A stretch of DNA of 64,000 nucleotides, from NCBI GenBank assembly GCA_023435745.1, contig JAEZMD010000019.1:124001-188000 (forward strand), given 5' to 3'. Below, piece after piece: positions 51,021-60,321 of this stretch. Source of the stretch: Bacillota bacterium. GTDB lineage: Bacteria; Bacillota; Clostridia; Acetivibrionales; DTU013. Both the position numbers and the translations under genes were made by a program. Under the pieces are notes generated by a model, which was given only the letters and a program-made list of their open reading frames with translations, did no database searches and was not told the DNA's origin. Position 1 is the first letter of the stretch, and every line of letters begins with the position of its first letter.

Positions 51021-51814
51021 TCCTTGATAATATTATTGAGAAGAGAAGAGAAAGATTAGCGCAGGAAATGCAGCAGATGACCCTGGAGGGCTGGAAGCGG
51101 AAAATAAAGGCTTCGGGACTTCACAAGCCGTTGGATTTCGGCGGAGCACTTAAAAGAACGGATGGAAGAAAAGAGGATGGGCTCTCAATTATTGCAGAAA
51201 TAAAAAAGGCATCCCCATCTGCCGGGATCATTCGGGAGGATTTCGATCCGGTTCACATAGCAGGAGATTATGTCAGGTCCGGCGTGCAAGCTATTTCAGT
51301 TCTTACGGAGAAGGATTATTTCCTGGGCGATGACAGTTATCTGGTCAAGGTGCGTCAGACTGCCCCTGTACCGCTGCTGCGGAAGGATTTTATCATAGAC
51401 CTGTGGCAGGTCTACCAGTCCAGATGTCTGGGAGCTGATGCAATCCTGCTGATCGTTGCCCTGTTGAACGACGAGTTGTTAAAGAAAATGCTGATCGTTG
51501 CCGGCATTATTGGTCTGCAATGTCTTGTAGAGGTCCATGATGAGATAGAGGTAGAGAGAGCGCTAAAAGCAGGAGCAAAGATTATCGGCATCAATAACCG
51601 AAACCTGAAAACCTTTGAAACAGACCTCAAAACAACGGAAAGACTGATTGACTTGATTCCCCATGACAGAATCGTTGTCAGTGAAAGCGGAATCAAGACT
51701 GTTGATGACATAAGATACCTGAAGGAGGTCGGCGCAGATGCCGTACTGGTCGGCGAATCCATTATGCGGGCCGGCTCCGTTGCCGATAAGGTGAAGGAGT
51801 TAAGGCTGGCTTGA
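51017..51814 (+). CDS. trpC: Indole-3-glycerol phosphate synthase
   Basis: A 265-residue TIM barrel. Catalytic segments: IIAEIKKASPSAGII near 58, LRKDFIIDLWQVYQ near 120, LVEVHDEIE near 172, IIGINNRNLKTFE near 192 and VVSESGIKT near 221. The start is the ATG at 51017, overlapping the trpD stop, with CGAGGAGG upstream; the frame is open further up inside trpD. The first coding bases contain GAG at 51038, 51043 and 51048, but these encode the conserved EKRRER. Confidence 0.95.
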   Translation: MILDNIIEKRRERLAQEMQQMTLEGWKRKIKASGLHKPLDFGGALKRTDGRKEDGLSIIAEIKKASPSAGIIREDFDPVHIAGDYVRSGVQAISVLTEKDYFLGDDSYLVKVRQTAPVPLLRKDFIIDLWQVYQSRCLGADAILLIVALLNDELLKKMLIVAGIIGLQCLVEVHDEIEVERALKAGAKIIGINNRNLKTFETDLKTTERLIDLIPHDRIVVSESGIKTVDDIRYLKEVGADAVLVGESIMRAGSVADKVKELRLA

Positions 51815-51887
51815 GGGCTGCGGCCGGGTACAAGCCGGACGCAGGCAATACAGCGGAAGCAAAACGGAAAGAATCAAGAGAGAAGAA

Positions 51888-52511
51888 ATGACGAAAATCA
51901 AAATATGTGGGATTACTCAGAGTGCTGAAATTGAATACCTTAACAGATATATGCCGGATTATGCAGGCTTCGTGTTCGCAAAAAGCAAGCGCAGTGTGGA
52001 CGCTGATAAAGCCGCCATCCTATCCGTTCGTCTTAGGCAAGAGATTAAAAAGGTCGGCGTATTCGTGGATATGGAGCCTGCGAGCGCTGCTATCATAGCC
52101 GCGCAGGTCGGACTGGATGTGCTGCAGCTGCATGGTTCCGAGGACGAAGAATATATTGAGACTCTCCGTACGCTGCTAAAGCCCGGAACTGAGATCTGGA
52201 AGGCCGTCAGAGTGTCACCGGATTTAGTGATTCATGGCTTTCCTGCAGCGAAGGCAGACAAAATCCTCCTGGATTCCTATGTGCCAGGCTGCCCTGGAGG
52301 ATCAGGCAAAACCTTTGACTGGACGCTTGCTTCCCGGTTTGCTTCAGTAATACCGTTAGTATTGGCGGGGGGCTTGAATCCGGATAATGTGAGAGAGGCC
52401 ATTGAACGGGTACGACCCTTCGCCGTCGACACAAGCAGCGGCGTCGAAGGCGAAGACATGAAGGATGAATATAAGCTGAAAGCATTCATTAAAGCTGTCA
52501 GACAGGAATAA
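51888..52511 (+). CDS. trpF: Phosphoribosylanthranilate isomerase
   Basis: A 207-residue TIM barrel that carries out the Amadori rearrangement before TrpC. It starts KIKICGIT with the catalytic Cys, has the general acid Asp in LLDSYVPG near 125 and the phosphate site LAGGLNPDNV and VDTSSGVEG at the end. It is 73 nt after trpC and ends the visible trp operon; trpB and trpA do not follow. Confidence 0.95.
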   Translation: MTKIKICGITQSAEIEYLNRYMPDYAGFVFAKSKRSVDADKAAILSVRLRQEIKKVGVFVDMEPASAAIIAAQVGLDVLQLHGSEDEEYIETLRTLLKPGTEIWKAVRVSPDLVIHGFPAAKADKILLDSYVPGCPGGSGKTFDWTLASRFASVIPLVLAGGLNPDNVREAIERVRPFAVDTSSGVEGEDMKDEYKLKAFIKAVRQE

Positions 52512-52606
52512 GTGAGTTCACGGAGCTTCCGGCTGCTTTTAGCAATTATTTGTGTTGCTCATTCAACAAGGTGGTAATACTAGTAATAAACTATTTGAGG
52601 TTTGAT

Positions 52607-53884
52607 ATGAAAGATAACGTAATTATTTCTGATGCATCCGTATTTGAAACTGATGTACTAAAAGTCTCAGAGCCTGTAGTAGTTTACTTTTATTCGGACG
52701 ACTGTCTCCCCTGTCTTACTTTCACAGAGATTTTCGATCGGGCTGCTGCTTCGCTGGGTGGAGAGATGAGGTTTGTAAAGATATTCAGACCGCAAAACAG
52801 ATCCCTTTCCGAAGAATATGGAATAAACTCCAGTCCGACGATAATGTTCTTCAAGGACGGCATTGAGGTTTGTGTCAGGCTTACAGGTTATATAAACCAT
52901 AATGAGTTCAAGGAAGCTATTGAAAAAGTCCTTCAGAGATCCTGCTCTCCGAAGCAGCGTTCTATCATACACTGTGATGTCCTTATCATTGGCGCAGGCC
53001 CCTCGGGACTGACCGCTGCAATATATACGGCAAGAAGCCGTCTCAATACGGTCATAATTGATTCAAATCTTCCTGGCGGCCAGGTCATAACTACATTTCA
53101 CGTGGCAAATTACCCCGGAACAAACGGCGCGATAAGAGGACTGGACCTTGCCGAAAACATGAAGAAGCAGTCCCTCGATTTCGGAGCTCAGATTTACGAC
53201 CTTCAACAGATATCGCAGATCGATCTGTCAAGAGAAGAAAAGTTTGTTAAGACAGGTCATGCAGATTACTATGCAAAAAGCGTAATCATTGCGACAGGAT
53301 CTGAGCCTCGCAAGCTCCCTGTCGCTGGCGAGCGCGAATTCAGAGGGCGCGGCGTACATTACTGCGCGACCTGTGACGGAGCTTTGTACCAGGATGCGAA
53401 TGTCGCCGTAGTAGGCGGCGGCATATCCGCATTGGAGGAAGCGGTGTTTCTGAGCCGTTATGCCCGGTCAGTTACCATCATCAACCGTTCCGACCGTTTT
53501 AAAGCTCCTGCGCTTTATACCGAGAGAACGCTGAAGAATCCTTCGATAAAAGTTATATGGAATTCTGTGATTAAGGAGCTTAAAGGCGACAGCTTCCTGA
53601 AGACCATAATGCTGGAGGATGTTAAGACAGGCGGGCTAAGCGAGCTGCAAGTCGACGGCATATTCGTTTACATCGGAATGCAGCCGAACTCAGGGCTCTT
53701 CACCGGTCAGGTAAAATTGTCAGAGAAAGGCTATATTTTGACGGATGAGAACATGTCAACAAACATACCGGGTGTTTTTGCAGCCGGCGATGTACGTGAG
53801 AAGGAGATACGCCAGATATCTACTGCCGTAGGCGACGGCACTATCGCAGGGATAATGGCAGACAAGTATGTTAATAGCAAGTGA
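52607..53884 (+). CDS. Thioredoxin-thioredoxin reductase fusion (N-terminal Trx)
   Basis: A 425-residue two-part flavoprotein. Residues 1-108 form a thioredoxin fold with active site DDCLPC (Cys33, Cys36) and the cis-proline region NSSPTIMFF. Residues 120-425 are a thioredoxin reductase: FAD loop IIGAGPSGLTAAIYTAR, redox pair CATC (Cys253, Cys256), nucleotide loop GGGISALEEA, and FAD end IPGVFAAGDV. The usual H-R-R-D-x-F-R motif that selects NADPH reads NRSDRFK, so the electron donor may differ. Known fusions (Mycobacterium leprae) place thioredoxin at the C-terminus. The start at 52607 has GAGGT upstream; the frame is open further up. Single gene after trpF. Confidence 0.9.
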   Translation: MKDNVIISDASVFETDVLKVSEPVVVYFYSDDCLPCLTFTEIFDRAAASLGGEMRFVKIFRPQNRSLSEEYGINSSPTIMFFKDGIEVCVRLTGYINHNEFKEAIEKVLQRSCSPKQRSIIHCDVLIIGAGPSGLTAAIYTARSRLNTVIIDSNLPGGQVITTFHVANYPGTNGAIRGLDLAENMKKQSLDFGAQIYDLQQISQIDLSREEKFVKTGHADYYAKSVIIATGSEPRKLPVAGEREFRGRGVHYCATCDGALYQDANVAVVGGGISALEEAVFLSRYARSVTIINRSDRFKAPALYTERTLKNPSIKVIWNSVIKELKGDSFLKTIMLEDVKTGGLSELQVDGIFVYIGMQPNSGLFTGQVKLSEKGYILTDENMSTNIPGVFAAGDVREKEIRQISTAVGDGTIAGIMADKYVNSK

Positions 53885-54022
53885 TATAATGAACTATACA
53901 GCTCTTGCAAATGAAGCTCTTGTTTCCGCTATTGCACAGTATTCATGATGGTGTGAAAAGTAACGGTGAAAACACAATATATTAATCAAAAAATATATTT
54001 GTGGAAAAACAGGTATCTTATT

Positions 54023-54031
54023 TGTTATAAT
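54023..54031 (+). promoter_or_regulatory. Extended -10 promoter of the cytidylate-kinase-like gene
   Basis: TGTTATAAT matches the extended -10 consensus and lies 57 nt before the ATG; no proper -35 box is at 17 nt. Confidence 0.45.
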
Positions 54032-54088
54032 CTCTGTAATAAATGTGGATGTTCAGTGACATTCTACACTTCTGAAGGAGCGTATGAC

Positions 54089-54652
54089 ATGAAGGATACC
54101 GGCGACAGGATAAAAATATCGATAACTGGAGATCTTGGCAGCGGAAAATCCACCGTCTGCAGCCATCTCAAAGAGCATTACGGGCTGAATGTATATTCCA
54201 TCGGCCAAATTCAGCGATCTTTAGCGATTAAGTATAATATGGATATATTGACCTTCAACAAATATATGGAGTCGCACCCGGAGATAGATGAAGAAATCGA
54301 TACCGAATTGACGCTCATCGGCAAACGAGACGAGGACATGGTGCTGGACTCCAGAATGGCCTGGCATTTCGTACCGGATACCTTCAAGGTATATTTGTCT
54401 GTAGATCCCGATGAAGCAGCCCGCAGGGTTATAAATGATAAGAGGGGCTCCGTTGAGAAATACTCCTGCCTCAAAGCGGCAAAAGCAAGTCTGATCGAAC
54501 GCAAGAAAAGTGAGAACCTCAGGTATATTACCAAATATGGCGTCGATTGCTCCAATCCTGACAATTACGATCTGATCATTGACGCAACATCCATCTCACC
54601 GGCCGAGGTAGCCGGGGCAATCATGGAAGGATTCCGCCGTAACGGCAAATGA
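54089..54652 (+). CDS. Cytidylate kinase-like P-loop protein
   Basis: A 187-residue kinase. The P-loop is SITGDLGSGKST (residues 10-21), followed by IGQIQRSLA and the segment DSRMAWHFVPDTFKVYLSVDPDEAARRV, which places it with the short archaeal-type CMP kinases and similar nucleotide kinases rather than the bacterial Cmk. A long helical insert (KASLIERKKSENLRY) forms the lid. The start at 54089 follows GAAGGAG; the frame is open 41 codons further. Substrate CMP/dCMP is likely but unproven. Confidence 0.82.
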   Translation: MKDTGDRIKISITGDLGSGKSTVCSHLKEHYGLNVYSIGQIQRSLAIKYNMDILTFNKYMESHPEIDEEIDTELTLIGKRDEDMVLDSRMAWHFVPDTFKVYLSVDPDEAARRVINDKRGSVEKYSCLKAAKASLIERKKSENLRYITKYGVDCSNPDNYDLIIDATSISPAEVAGAIMEGFRRNGK

Positions 54653-54786
54653 GCCCCATCATGCAGCTCGGCTAAAAACTTAATCCCTCCGAATCTACAA
54701 TAAAATTTAATACTTATCCTTTGTTCCCAACCTATAACCCCCTTCATATTATGTAATACAAATTATGTAACTTGAAGGGTGATTGT

Positions 54787-55605
54787 ATGGCTTCTTTACG
54801 GGTTGGGGACGTTGTTACCCGAAAATCCTATGGCGGTGATATTCATTTTAGAATTGCTGATATAGCAAGCAAAACAAACGGCAGAATAACCTATATACTT
54901 AAAGGGATGATTTACAGAATCATGGCCGATTCAGAAGAAACCGATCTGGAATGGAGAGACCCCGAGGAAGTGCAACGGGAACTGAAGAGCAGATTATTGG
55001 CGGAAGGAATTCACCATATGTCCCGTGGTAATTCGCCGTTTCAGCTGCTTCAAAGAGTCCGGGGGAAATCCGGTACAATACTTCATCTAGACTCCAGCTC
55101 CGAATTTCTGGAGATGTGCCAAAGCTACTACAGCGACGCAAAAATAAGGGCTTATGGCCGCGTTATCCCGGAAAGTGAACAAGCCGGCAGTGTACGGGCT
55201 CTTCTGACAGCCACAAAGGCCGATGTATTGATTGCTACAGGACACGACGGTTTGAAAAAAAACGCGGTCAAGATGAATTCGCTGGACAGCTACCGAAATT
55301 CACGTTTCTTTATTCAAACTGCACAAGCAGCAAGAAAATATGAGCCTTCCTATGATAAGCTATGCATTTTTTCCGGCGCCTGCCAATCATACTTTGAGGG
55401 GATTATGGAGGCCGGAGCCAACTTTGCAAGCTCTCCAGGCAGAATACTGATCCACGCACTGGATCCTGCAAAGGTGGGAGACAGAATCGCTCTGACTGAC
55501 TCAAGGGTTTTTGTATCACCAAGTCAGGTCGCAAGGCTGACGCAGTCAGGCAGCAAGGGCATCGGCGGGATTAAAACGAAAGGGCATTATATCCTGCAGA
55601 ACTAG
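54787..55605 (+). CDS. yabG: Sporulation-specific protease YabG
   Basis: A 272-residue cysteine protease of the YabG family, made in the mother cell, which trims spore coat proteins so that transglutaminase can cross-link them. It opens with an SH3-like part (LRVGDVVTRKSYGGDIHFRI), then the peptidase domain with DVLIATGHDGL near 150 (His) and LCIFSGACQSYFEGIMEAGANFASSPGR near 200 (Cys), shown here as IFSGACQSYFEG. The ATG at 54787 has GAAGGG upstream; a TTG at 54772 is unlikely. A CATATTATG at 54744 resembles a sigma-K -10 box but no -35 box is clear. Confidence 0.93.
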   Translation: MASLRVGDVVTRKSYGGDIHFRIADIASKTNGRITYILKGMIYRIMADSEETDLEWRDPEEVQRELKSRLLAEGIHHMSRGNSPFQLLQRVRGKSGTILHLDSSSEFLEMCQSYYSDAKIRAYGRVIPESEQAGSVRALLTATKADVLIATGHDGLKKNAVKMNSLDSYRNSRFFIQTAQAARKYEPSYDKLCIFSGACQSYFEGIMEAGANFASSPGRILIHALDPAKVGDRIALTDSRVFVSPSQVARLTQSGSKGIGGIKTKGHYILQN

Positions 55606-55714
55606 TCAACGCTCAAAATGAATTGCAATATGGACCAGCTAAGATGAAAATGAAGCTCTCAAAAATTGAATAACCGCCATCGGCTTCGTTGAACGCACTA
55701 CAAACAAGAAAAAA

Positions 55715-55749
55715 GGGGCGCGGCGGCAGGTCGTCTGCAACCGCATCCC
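55715..55749 (-). terminator. Terminator of the SLH protein gene
   Basis: On the minus strand GGGATGCGG pairs with CCGCGCCCC (central AT/GC mismatch), with an inner GCAG...CTGC stem, followed by six Ts (55714-55709). Confidence 0.75.
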
Positions 55750-55823
55750 TTACTTTTGTTAAGCGCTCTCCTTACTGATTGCCTAGCTATGATAATCAAA
55801 GCTTTTCTCTGCATATCACCATA

Positions 55824-57995
55824 TCACGACTGTAAGTAATTGTATATCATCACCGCGGATTCACCTCTGGTAACGTTCTGTGCCGGATTAAATTTAACTC
55901 CGTCCCCATTAACGATGCCAAGGCCTGCCGCAATAGCCACATACCCTGTGAGGTCTGCGTTGATATCAGCCTTATCCGCAAACTTTATGTTGAAAATACC
56001 GCTGATGTCGGCTACTTTTTCATATTTCAGTGCCCTGATGATATATTTTACAGCTTCTTCCCTTGTTACCGTCTGAGTTGGCTTCCATTCGCCATCCTTC
56101 ACGATTCCCTCTCTGCGCAGAAATGCATACAAGTCGTCAAGTTCCTTATCAGTGCTCTTTGCGGAAATCACAGGTCCGTAATAGTTGAGCGTTTTTGAAA
56201 GAAGCTTCATGAAATCAAGCTGGGTAATCGCTGCGCCAGGCTTAAATTCCTTGCCTTCCAGATAGATGCCGTTATCGGCAAGCACCATGATCTGTTTCTC
56301 GGCAAAATGCCCCTTGATATCGGAGTACTCAACCTTTTCCGGTTCCTTGTATTCAGTACCGTCATGGTTCTGCAGTACACCTGTATTTGCATCGATATAC
56401 AACGGTTTATTCAGGTTGAGCGCATAGGTCAGCAGCATTGATACATTTTCAACTGAAATCGGCTCATAGATCCTGTCTGCACCTTCCGGATATTGAAGCT
56501 TATACTCCAATGCAAGTCCTACTCTCTCAAAGAGATTTTTGTGAGCCGCTTCCAGTCCGATTACCTTATCAACCGCCGGGAAGTCAACTGTATACCAGTT
56601 AAGGTTAAAGCTGTTGATTGTTTCTGACAGATTATCATAATTGACATAGACGCCATTATCCGGGAAAGGTATTCCGTTGGCAATCCTGGAGTACGTAAAG
56701 CTATAGTTGTTTGGCAATTTATCCGTGGCGTAAATCACACTTTCGCCGGCCGCCAGCTCATCATACTCGAGCTCTTTCAGATACTGAGGGTAATACTCTT
56801 TTAGAAATGCATCTATCTCCGTTTTGGCTTTTGCTTTGTCATTTTTTGGCTTGGCCCCTTCGCTATAGGGTACGCTTCTGTAGAAGCTTGCGATCTCACC
56901 GGTCTTTGCATTAACCGATACGCTGATATAATCTTCGTACATATTATTTTCATCAACTGGTTTACTAAACTGTAACGACCAGGTGTATTCGTTTTTATTA
57001 GGCCAATTAGTATTCAAATTGTATATCTGCAGCTTATGTCCGTCGGTAACTCCGAGGAATTTTGCAGCCCGGGCAACCTTTTCAGCCTCTTCCTGTGAAA
57101 TCAGTTTGGCTGCGTTCTCAACAGCATCCAGTTCCTCAGGATTCAGCCGGATACCTCCTGAAGCCATATCAAGTTTCGCCTTTTCCTCACTAAAGGTGAC
57201 GTTTACTGACCCATATCCGTCATAATAGTAATTGTTGAACAAGCGAACCCTTTCTCCGGTCAACGCGTCAACAGCATAATTCGAATTGTTGTAAACGGGT
57301 ACATATGCAAGGTAGGCGGTCATCACGTCGTTTTTCATGGAAGATCTGTAAATCAGCCTGAGGCCCAGATTCTTTGCATAGGCCTCCTGTGCTTCCTTGA
57401 GCGATATAATCTTAGAAGCGGACGGGAAGTCCACCTTATCGGTCCAGTTGCGCGAATAATCCTGCAATTCGCCTGTATCTCGGTTGACAGTTACATTTAC
57501 TCTGTCATTATAAAACGGTATTCCATTAGCTACCCTGTAATAACCGAAATAATAGCTGGAATTCAGAGCACTGTCCTGAATTGCTTCCTGATATTGAAGC
57601 TCCTTGGTCAGACCAGGTGCGATTTTGTCAATGTACTCGTCTGCCTTTGCCTTTGCATCCTGCCTGCTGAGCTTGGGCAGCTTCTTTGTCTGTATGTAAT
57701 CGTACGGCGTGTATTTATTGTAATTGACGATCATGCCGTTTTCATCAACTGCTATATTCATGTGGGTTGGATTTGCCGTATCCTTACTGGTATAATTAAG
57801 ATAAAACACCTTTTTGTTACCCGAAGTGCTAATGCTGGAAGAAAACTTATAATCATCGGGTATCGAAAACTTAGTCCTTGCGACCTTGATAGCATTCTCA
57901 AGTCCTTCACTCATTTCTGCTGCGAACCCCTGCATGGGCAATGCCAGCGTGAAAATCAGAACGAACGATAAAATTAATGCAATTTTACTTCTCAT
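55824..57995 (-). CDS. Cell-surface protein with YcdB/PepSY repeats and three SLH domains
   Basis: A 723-residue secreted protein. Signal peptide of about 27 residues ending QGFAA. Residues 30-550 contain two large YcdB/YcdC-like units, each of paired PepSY-type modules (KLSRQDAKAKADEYIDKIAPGL, ISLKEAQEAYAKNLGLRL, ISQEEAEKVARAAKFLGV, IGLEAAHKNLFERVGLAL). Three SLH domains close the protein (YSDIKGHFAEKQIMVLADNGIY; DLYAFLRREGIV; FADKADINADLTGYVAIAAGLG, abridged here), anchoring it to cell-wall polymer. PepSY modules are thought to inhibit secreted peptidases. The ATG at 57995 has AAGGGG 9 nt upstream. Single gene with its own terminator. Confidence 0.85.
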   Translation of the reverse strand: MRSKIALILSFVLIFTLALPMQGFAAEMSEGLENAIKVARTKFSIPDDYKFSSSISTSGNKKVFYLNYTSKDTANPTHMNIAVDENGMIVNYNKYTPYDYIQTKKLPKLSRQDAKAKADEYIDKIAPGLTKELQYQEAIQDSALNSSYYFGYYRVANGIPFYNDRVNVTVNRDTGELQDYSRNWTDKVDFPSASKIISLKEAQEAYAKNLGLRLIYRSSMKNDVMTAYLAYVPVYNNSNYAVDALTGERVRLFNNYYYDGYGSVNVTFSEEKAKLDMASGGIRLNPEELDAVENAAKLISQEEAEKVARAAKFLGVTDGHKLQIYNLNTNWPNKNEYTWSLQFSKPVDENNMYEDYISVSVNAKTGEIASFYRSVPYSEGAKPKNDKAKAKTEIDAFLKEYYPQYLKELEYDELAAGESVIYATDKLPNNYSFTYSRIANGIPFPDNGVYVNYDNLSETINSFNLNWYTVDFPAVDKVIGLEAAHKNLFERVGLALEYKLQYPEGADRIYEPISVENVSMLLTYALNLNKPLYIDANTGVLQNHDGTEYKEPEKVEYSDIKGHFAEKQIMVLADNGIYLEGKEFKPGAAITQLDFMKLLSKTLNYYGPVISAKSTDKELDDLYAFLRREGIVKDGEWKPTQTVTREEAVKYIIRALKYEKVADISGIFNIKFADKADINADLTGYVAIAAGLGIVNGDGVKFNPAQNVTRGESAVMIYNYLQS

Positions 57996-58145
57996 ATGGT
58001 TCAACCCCTTACTAATTATTTATGCTGCTTTTTCAAGCACCACATAACGTTAGACTGGCCTTTATAAAATTTGTTCCATTATTTTCTTCTGTAATGTATT
58101 TGTAACATACTGATTTCAGGGCTTTGAACTGTTATTCCGCCATCA

Positions 58146-58174
58146 TTGCCTGTATTGAATCAATCTGTTATCAT
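58146..58174 (+). promoter_or_regulatory. Promoter that would give a leaderless mRNA
   Basis: TTGCCT (58146-58151), 17 nt, TATCAT (58169-58174) with TG one base ahead (extended -10). The ATG of the next gene is at 58181, 6 nt after the -10 box, so transcription should start at or next to the start codon. Confidence 0.6.
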
Positions 58175-58180
58175 ATAGAC

Positions 58181-58900
58181 ATGATTGAATTCATTGTCGA
58201 AAATGAAGAAATTGAATTAAAATATTATGACCCGGACGCCACACTCTCAGACCTGGCTGCGTCGCTGGAGGACTTCAGACTTGTCAGCGGCCTGAAAACA
58301 AGCCAATGCAAGGGTTGTGCGGAATGCTGCTCTGATAATATTCCGGTACTGGGTCTGGATGTTCCTGCTTTGCTGGAAGGCCTTCACATTAGCTTTGAAC
58401 AGGCTGTACAGAGTATCCTTGTGCTGCCGGAAAAGCCGGATTTAGACTTCCGCCGGAAAGCTATCAGAGAAATGGCGCAGTCGGCCTCCATCACGCAGCT
58501 TGAAGCCGCCCTGCTTTTTGAGTACAACAATGCGGAGCCAATCATCCTTGCCAGGAAAGCCGGGAAATATGAGGTATCAGGTAAGGAGGGACAGCTCGCA
58601 CATCCCGATGATGATCCGGAAGCGTGTTGCTTCCTGGAAAACAATCTCTGCTCACATTATTTGGTCCGTCCATACAGCTGCGGACTGTATCTATGCAACA
58701 TGGGTGAACGCCTGTCCTACATCCAGGAAATGATCATCCGTCAGGGTATCTGGCATGCCTATTATAAACTCGGCTGGATAACAGAAGAAGAGATCGCACA
58801 CAATCCATTTCTAAAGGCTGCTTCCTATGATAAGCTGCTTGTTTCAGATTTCGAATTCAAGCTGGAAAACACGCTGGAACAGTTATTTTTCTATTTCTGA
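58181..58900 (+). CDS. YkgJ-like cysteine-cluster protein
   Basis: A 239-residue protein with the cysteine pattern of the YkgJ family: CKGCAECC near residue 46, then CCFLENNLCSHYLVRPYSCGLYLC near 150, here abridged to ENNLCSHYLVRPYSC. These cysteines probably bind zinc or an Fe-S cluster. No ribosome site precedes the ATG at 58181, consistent with a leaderless message; an upstream frame to 58124 also lacks one and contains the promoter. The function of the family is not established. Confidence 0.78.
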   Translation: MIEFIVENEEIELKYYDPDATLSDLAASLEDFRLVSGLKTSQCKGCAECCSDNIPVLGLDVPALLEGLHISFEQAVQSILVLPEKPDLDFRRKAIREMAQSASITQLEAALLFEYNNAEPIILARKAGKYEVSGKEGQLAHPDDDPEACCFLENNLCSHYLVRPYSCGLYLCNMGERLSYIQEMIIRQGIWHAYYKLGWITEEEIAHNPFLKAASYDKLLVSDFEFKLENTLEQLFFYF

Positions 58901-58989
58901 GGCATTACCAAGGGTGCCTGGTACTTGCTATCTGGTGTCTGCCACCTATTCCGCCTGTTTTACCTGTTCTGCTTGCCCCAACATAAAGC

Positions 58990-60321
58990 TCACTCCTGCA
59001 GAATCAGTATACCGCCGGCCAGAGGCCTCTCTTCTCCCTTGTAAGATGGCCGGCTTACAAGTCCGCCCTCCACAAGCATCTCAGTGGAAGCGCCTCCGTC
59101 CAGCATAGCCGCATCCTTTGCGCCGCAGCTGATCAGGTATTCCGCCAGTTCCTTTCCAGTAAACCCGGCACTGTAGCCCGGCTGCCTGCCGTCCACAACA
59201 AGCAGGATAACCGTCCCATCCTCTTTGATACCTAAGGCAGTTCTCGGGTCACGGTTGGTCAGAACACCCACCCACGCATCCTTATTCTTCACAACCGGTA
59301 CCCCATCTCTAACAAGCCAGCTTCCACACTCATAAGCCCCCACAGCTCCGGTCAAATCCGGCTGATGGACCAGCCTTACAGAATCGCCCACCCTGATGGG
59401 AAGTTCAATTCCGACATACTTTTGAATATCAAAAAACGAAATCAGCATCCCGTTGTCGGGAATGTCAGCCTCACCCGTATAGTCCGCTATCCTTGTTACC
59501 ACGCCGTTTTCAACAGTCGCTGTAATATTTTTCGTCTGCGCCCGGTTTTTAAGGCCGTAAACAGGGGTGTAAACAACTGTTTGTGTTCCCTTCGCCGGGA
59601 AATTAACATTGTCGACGGGCAGGATTCCATCGGCACTGTCACCTTCGGTCTTACCAGTGCGAGCACTCCTGTGAAACTCAACTGAAACCTCGCTGTTTAT
59701 TTCCCGTAGCTCCGCCTTCCCATCCATTGTTATAAAGACAGGGTATTGCCCTGTTGATTTTGAAAAAAGCTCCCCGTTTATCACGACCATTCCCGACGGT
59801 AATCCAAACTCACGGAAAAACCCGCCGTTGATGGCTGCATAAGCTTTTTTTCTGGCCGCCATCTCACTGAGCAGTTCAAATCCATATATCAGATCATGGG
59901 ACAAAACAGGCAGAATTCTGATGCCCGGTGCGCCCGGATCGATCTCAAGGATATGAATCTCCTGTTCCAAGCCATTGATCGTCTCTGACCGATGGACATA
60001 CTTAACAGGATTGATATATGGCTTCATCGGAGTGTCATCGATTCCGGGCGACTCCTCCTGGCTTTCGGGGGTCTGAGGCTCAGCCGGAGCTTCCTTGCTG
60101 CCGCTCAATAAAAAATGTCCCGCATACAACAACATGAGGGACATTATTCCTATTATCGATACCAGAATGATCTTTTTTGCTTTTTGAATTTTAGCTTGAT
60201 GATTTTCTATTTTTCTATTCTCCGCTTTCTTCACCACCGGGCTCGCTTTCCTGTATTGCTTCTGTCCGTGCCGCCTCTGTCTGCGCCTCTTACGCCTGTC
60301 CGGTTTCTGTTTGTGCCGCAT
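58990..60321 (-). CDS. Phosphodiester glycosidase (NAGPA domain) membrane protein
   Basis: A 443-residue protein. A very basic first 45 residues (RRKRRRQRRHGQKQ) is followed by one membrane helix at about 52-72, an acidic Pro-rich linker, and the NAGPA domain from 100 on: YAAINGGFF near 150, GALGI-type segment RTALGIKEDG near 350, VVDGRQPGYSAGFTGKELAEYL near 375 and AAMLDGGASTEM near 405. Such domains cleave phosphodiester-linked sugars in cell-wall polymers. It starts inside the rod-binding gene (32-nt overlap), so it belongs to the flagellar transcript. Confidence 0.87.
   Translation of the reverse strand: MRHKQKPDRRKRRRQRRHGQKQYRKASPVVKKAENRKIENHQAKIQKAKKIILVSIIGIMSLMLLYAGHFLLSGSKEAPAEPQTPESQEESPGIDDTPMKPYINPVKYVHRSETINGLEQEIHILEIDPGAPGIRILPVLSHDLIYGFELLSEMAARKKAYAAINGGFFREFGLPSGMVVINGELFSKSTGQYPVFITMDGKAELREINSEVSVEFHRSARTGKTEGDSADGILPVDNVNFPAKGTQTVVYTPVYGLKNRAQTKNITATVENGVVTRIADYTGEADIPDNGMLISFFDIQKYVGIELPIRVGDSVRLVHQPDLTGAVGAYECGSWLVRDGVPVVKNKDAWVGVLTNRDPRTALGIKEDGTVILLVVDGRQPGYSAGFTGKELAEYLISCGAKDAAMLDGGASTEMLVEGGLVSRPSYKGEERPLAGGILILQE

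Noticed and set aside
51038..51050. Third TRAP array at the start of trpC
   Set aside because: Only three in-register GAG triplets, and they encode the conserved EKRRER of the enzyme, so coding constraint explains them.
54744..54752. Sigma-K promoter of yabG
   Set aside because: CATATTATG resembles the -10 box, but no convincing -35 box lies at the right distance, so it was not listed as a feature.
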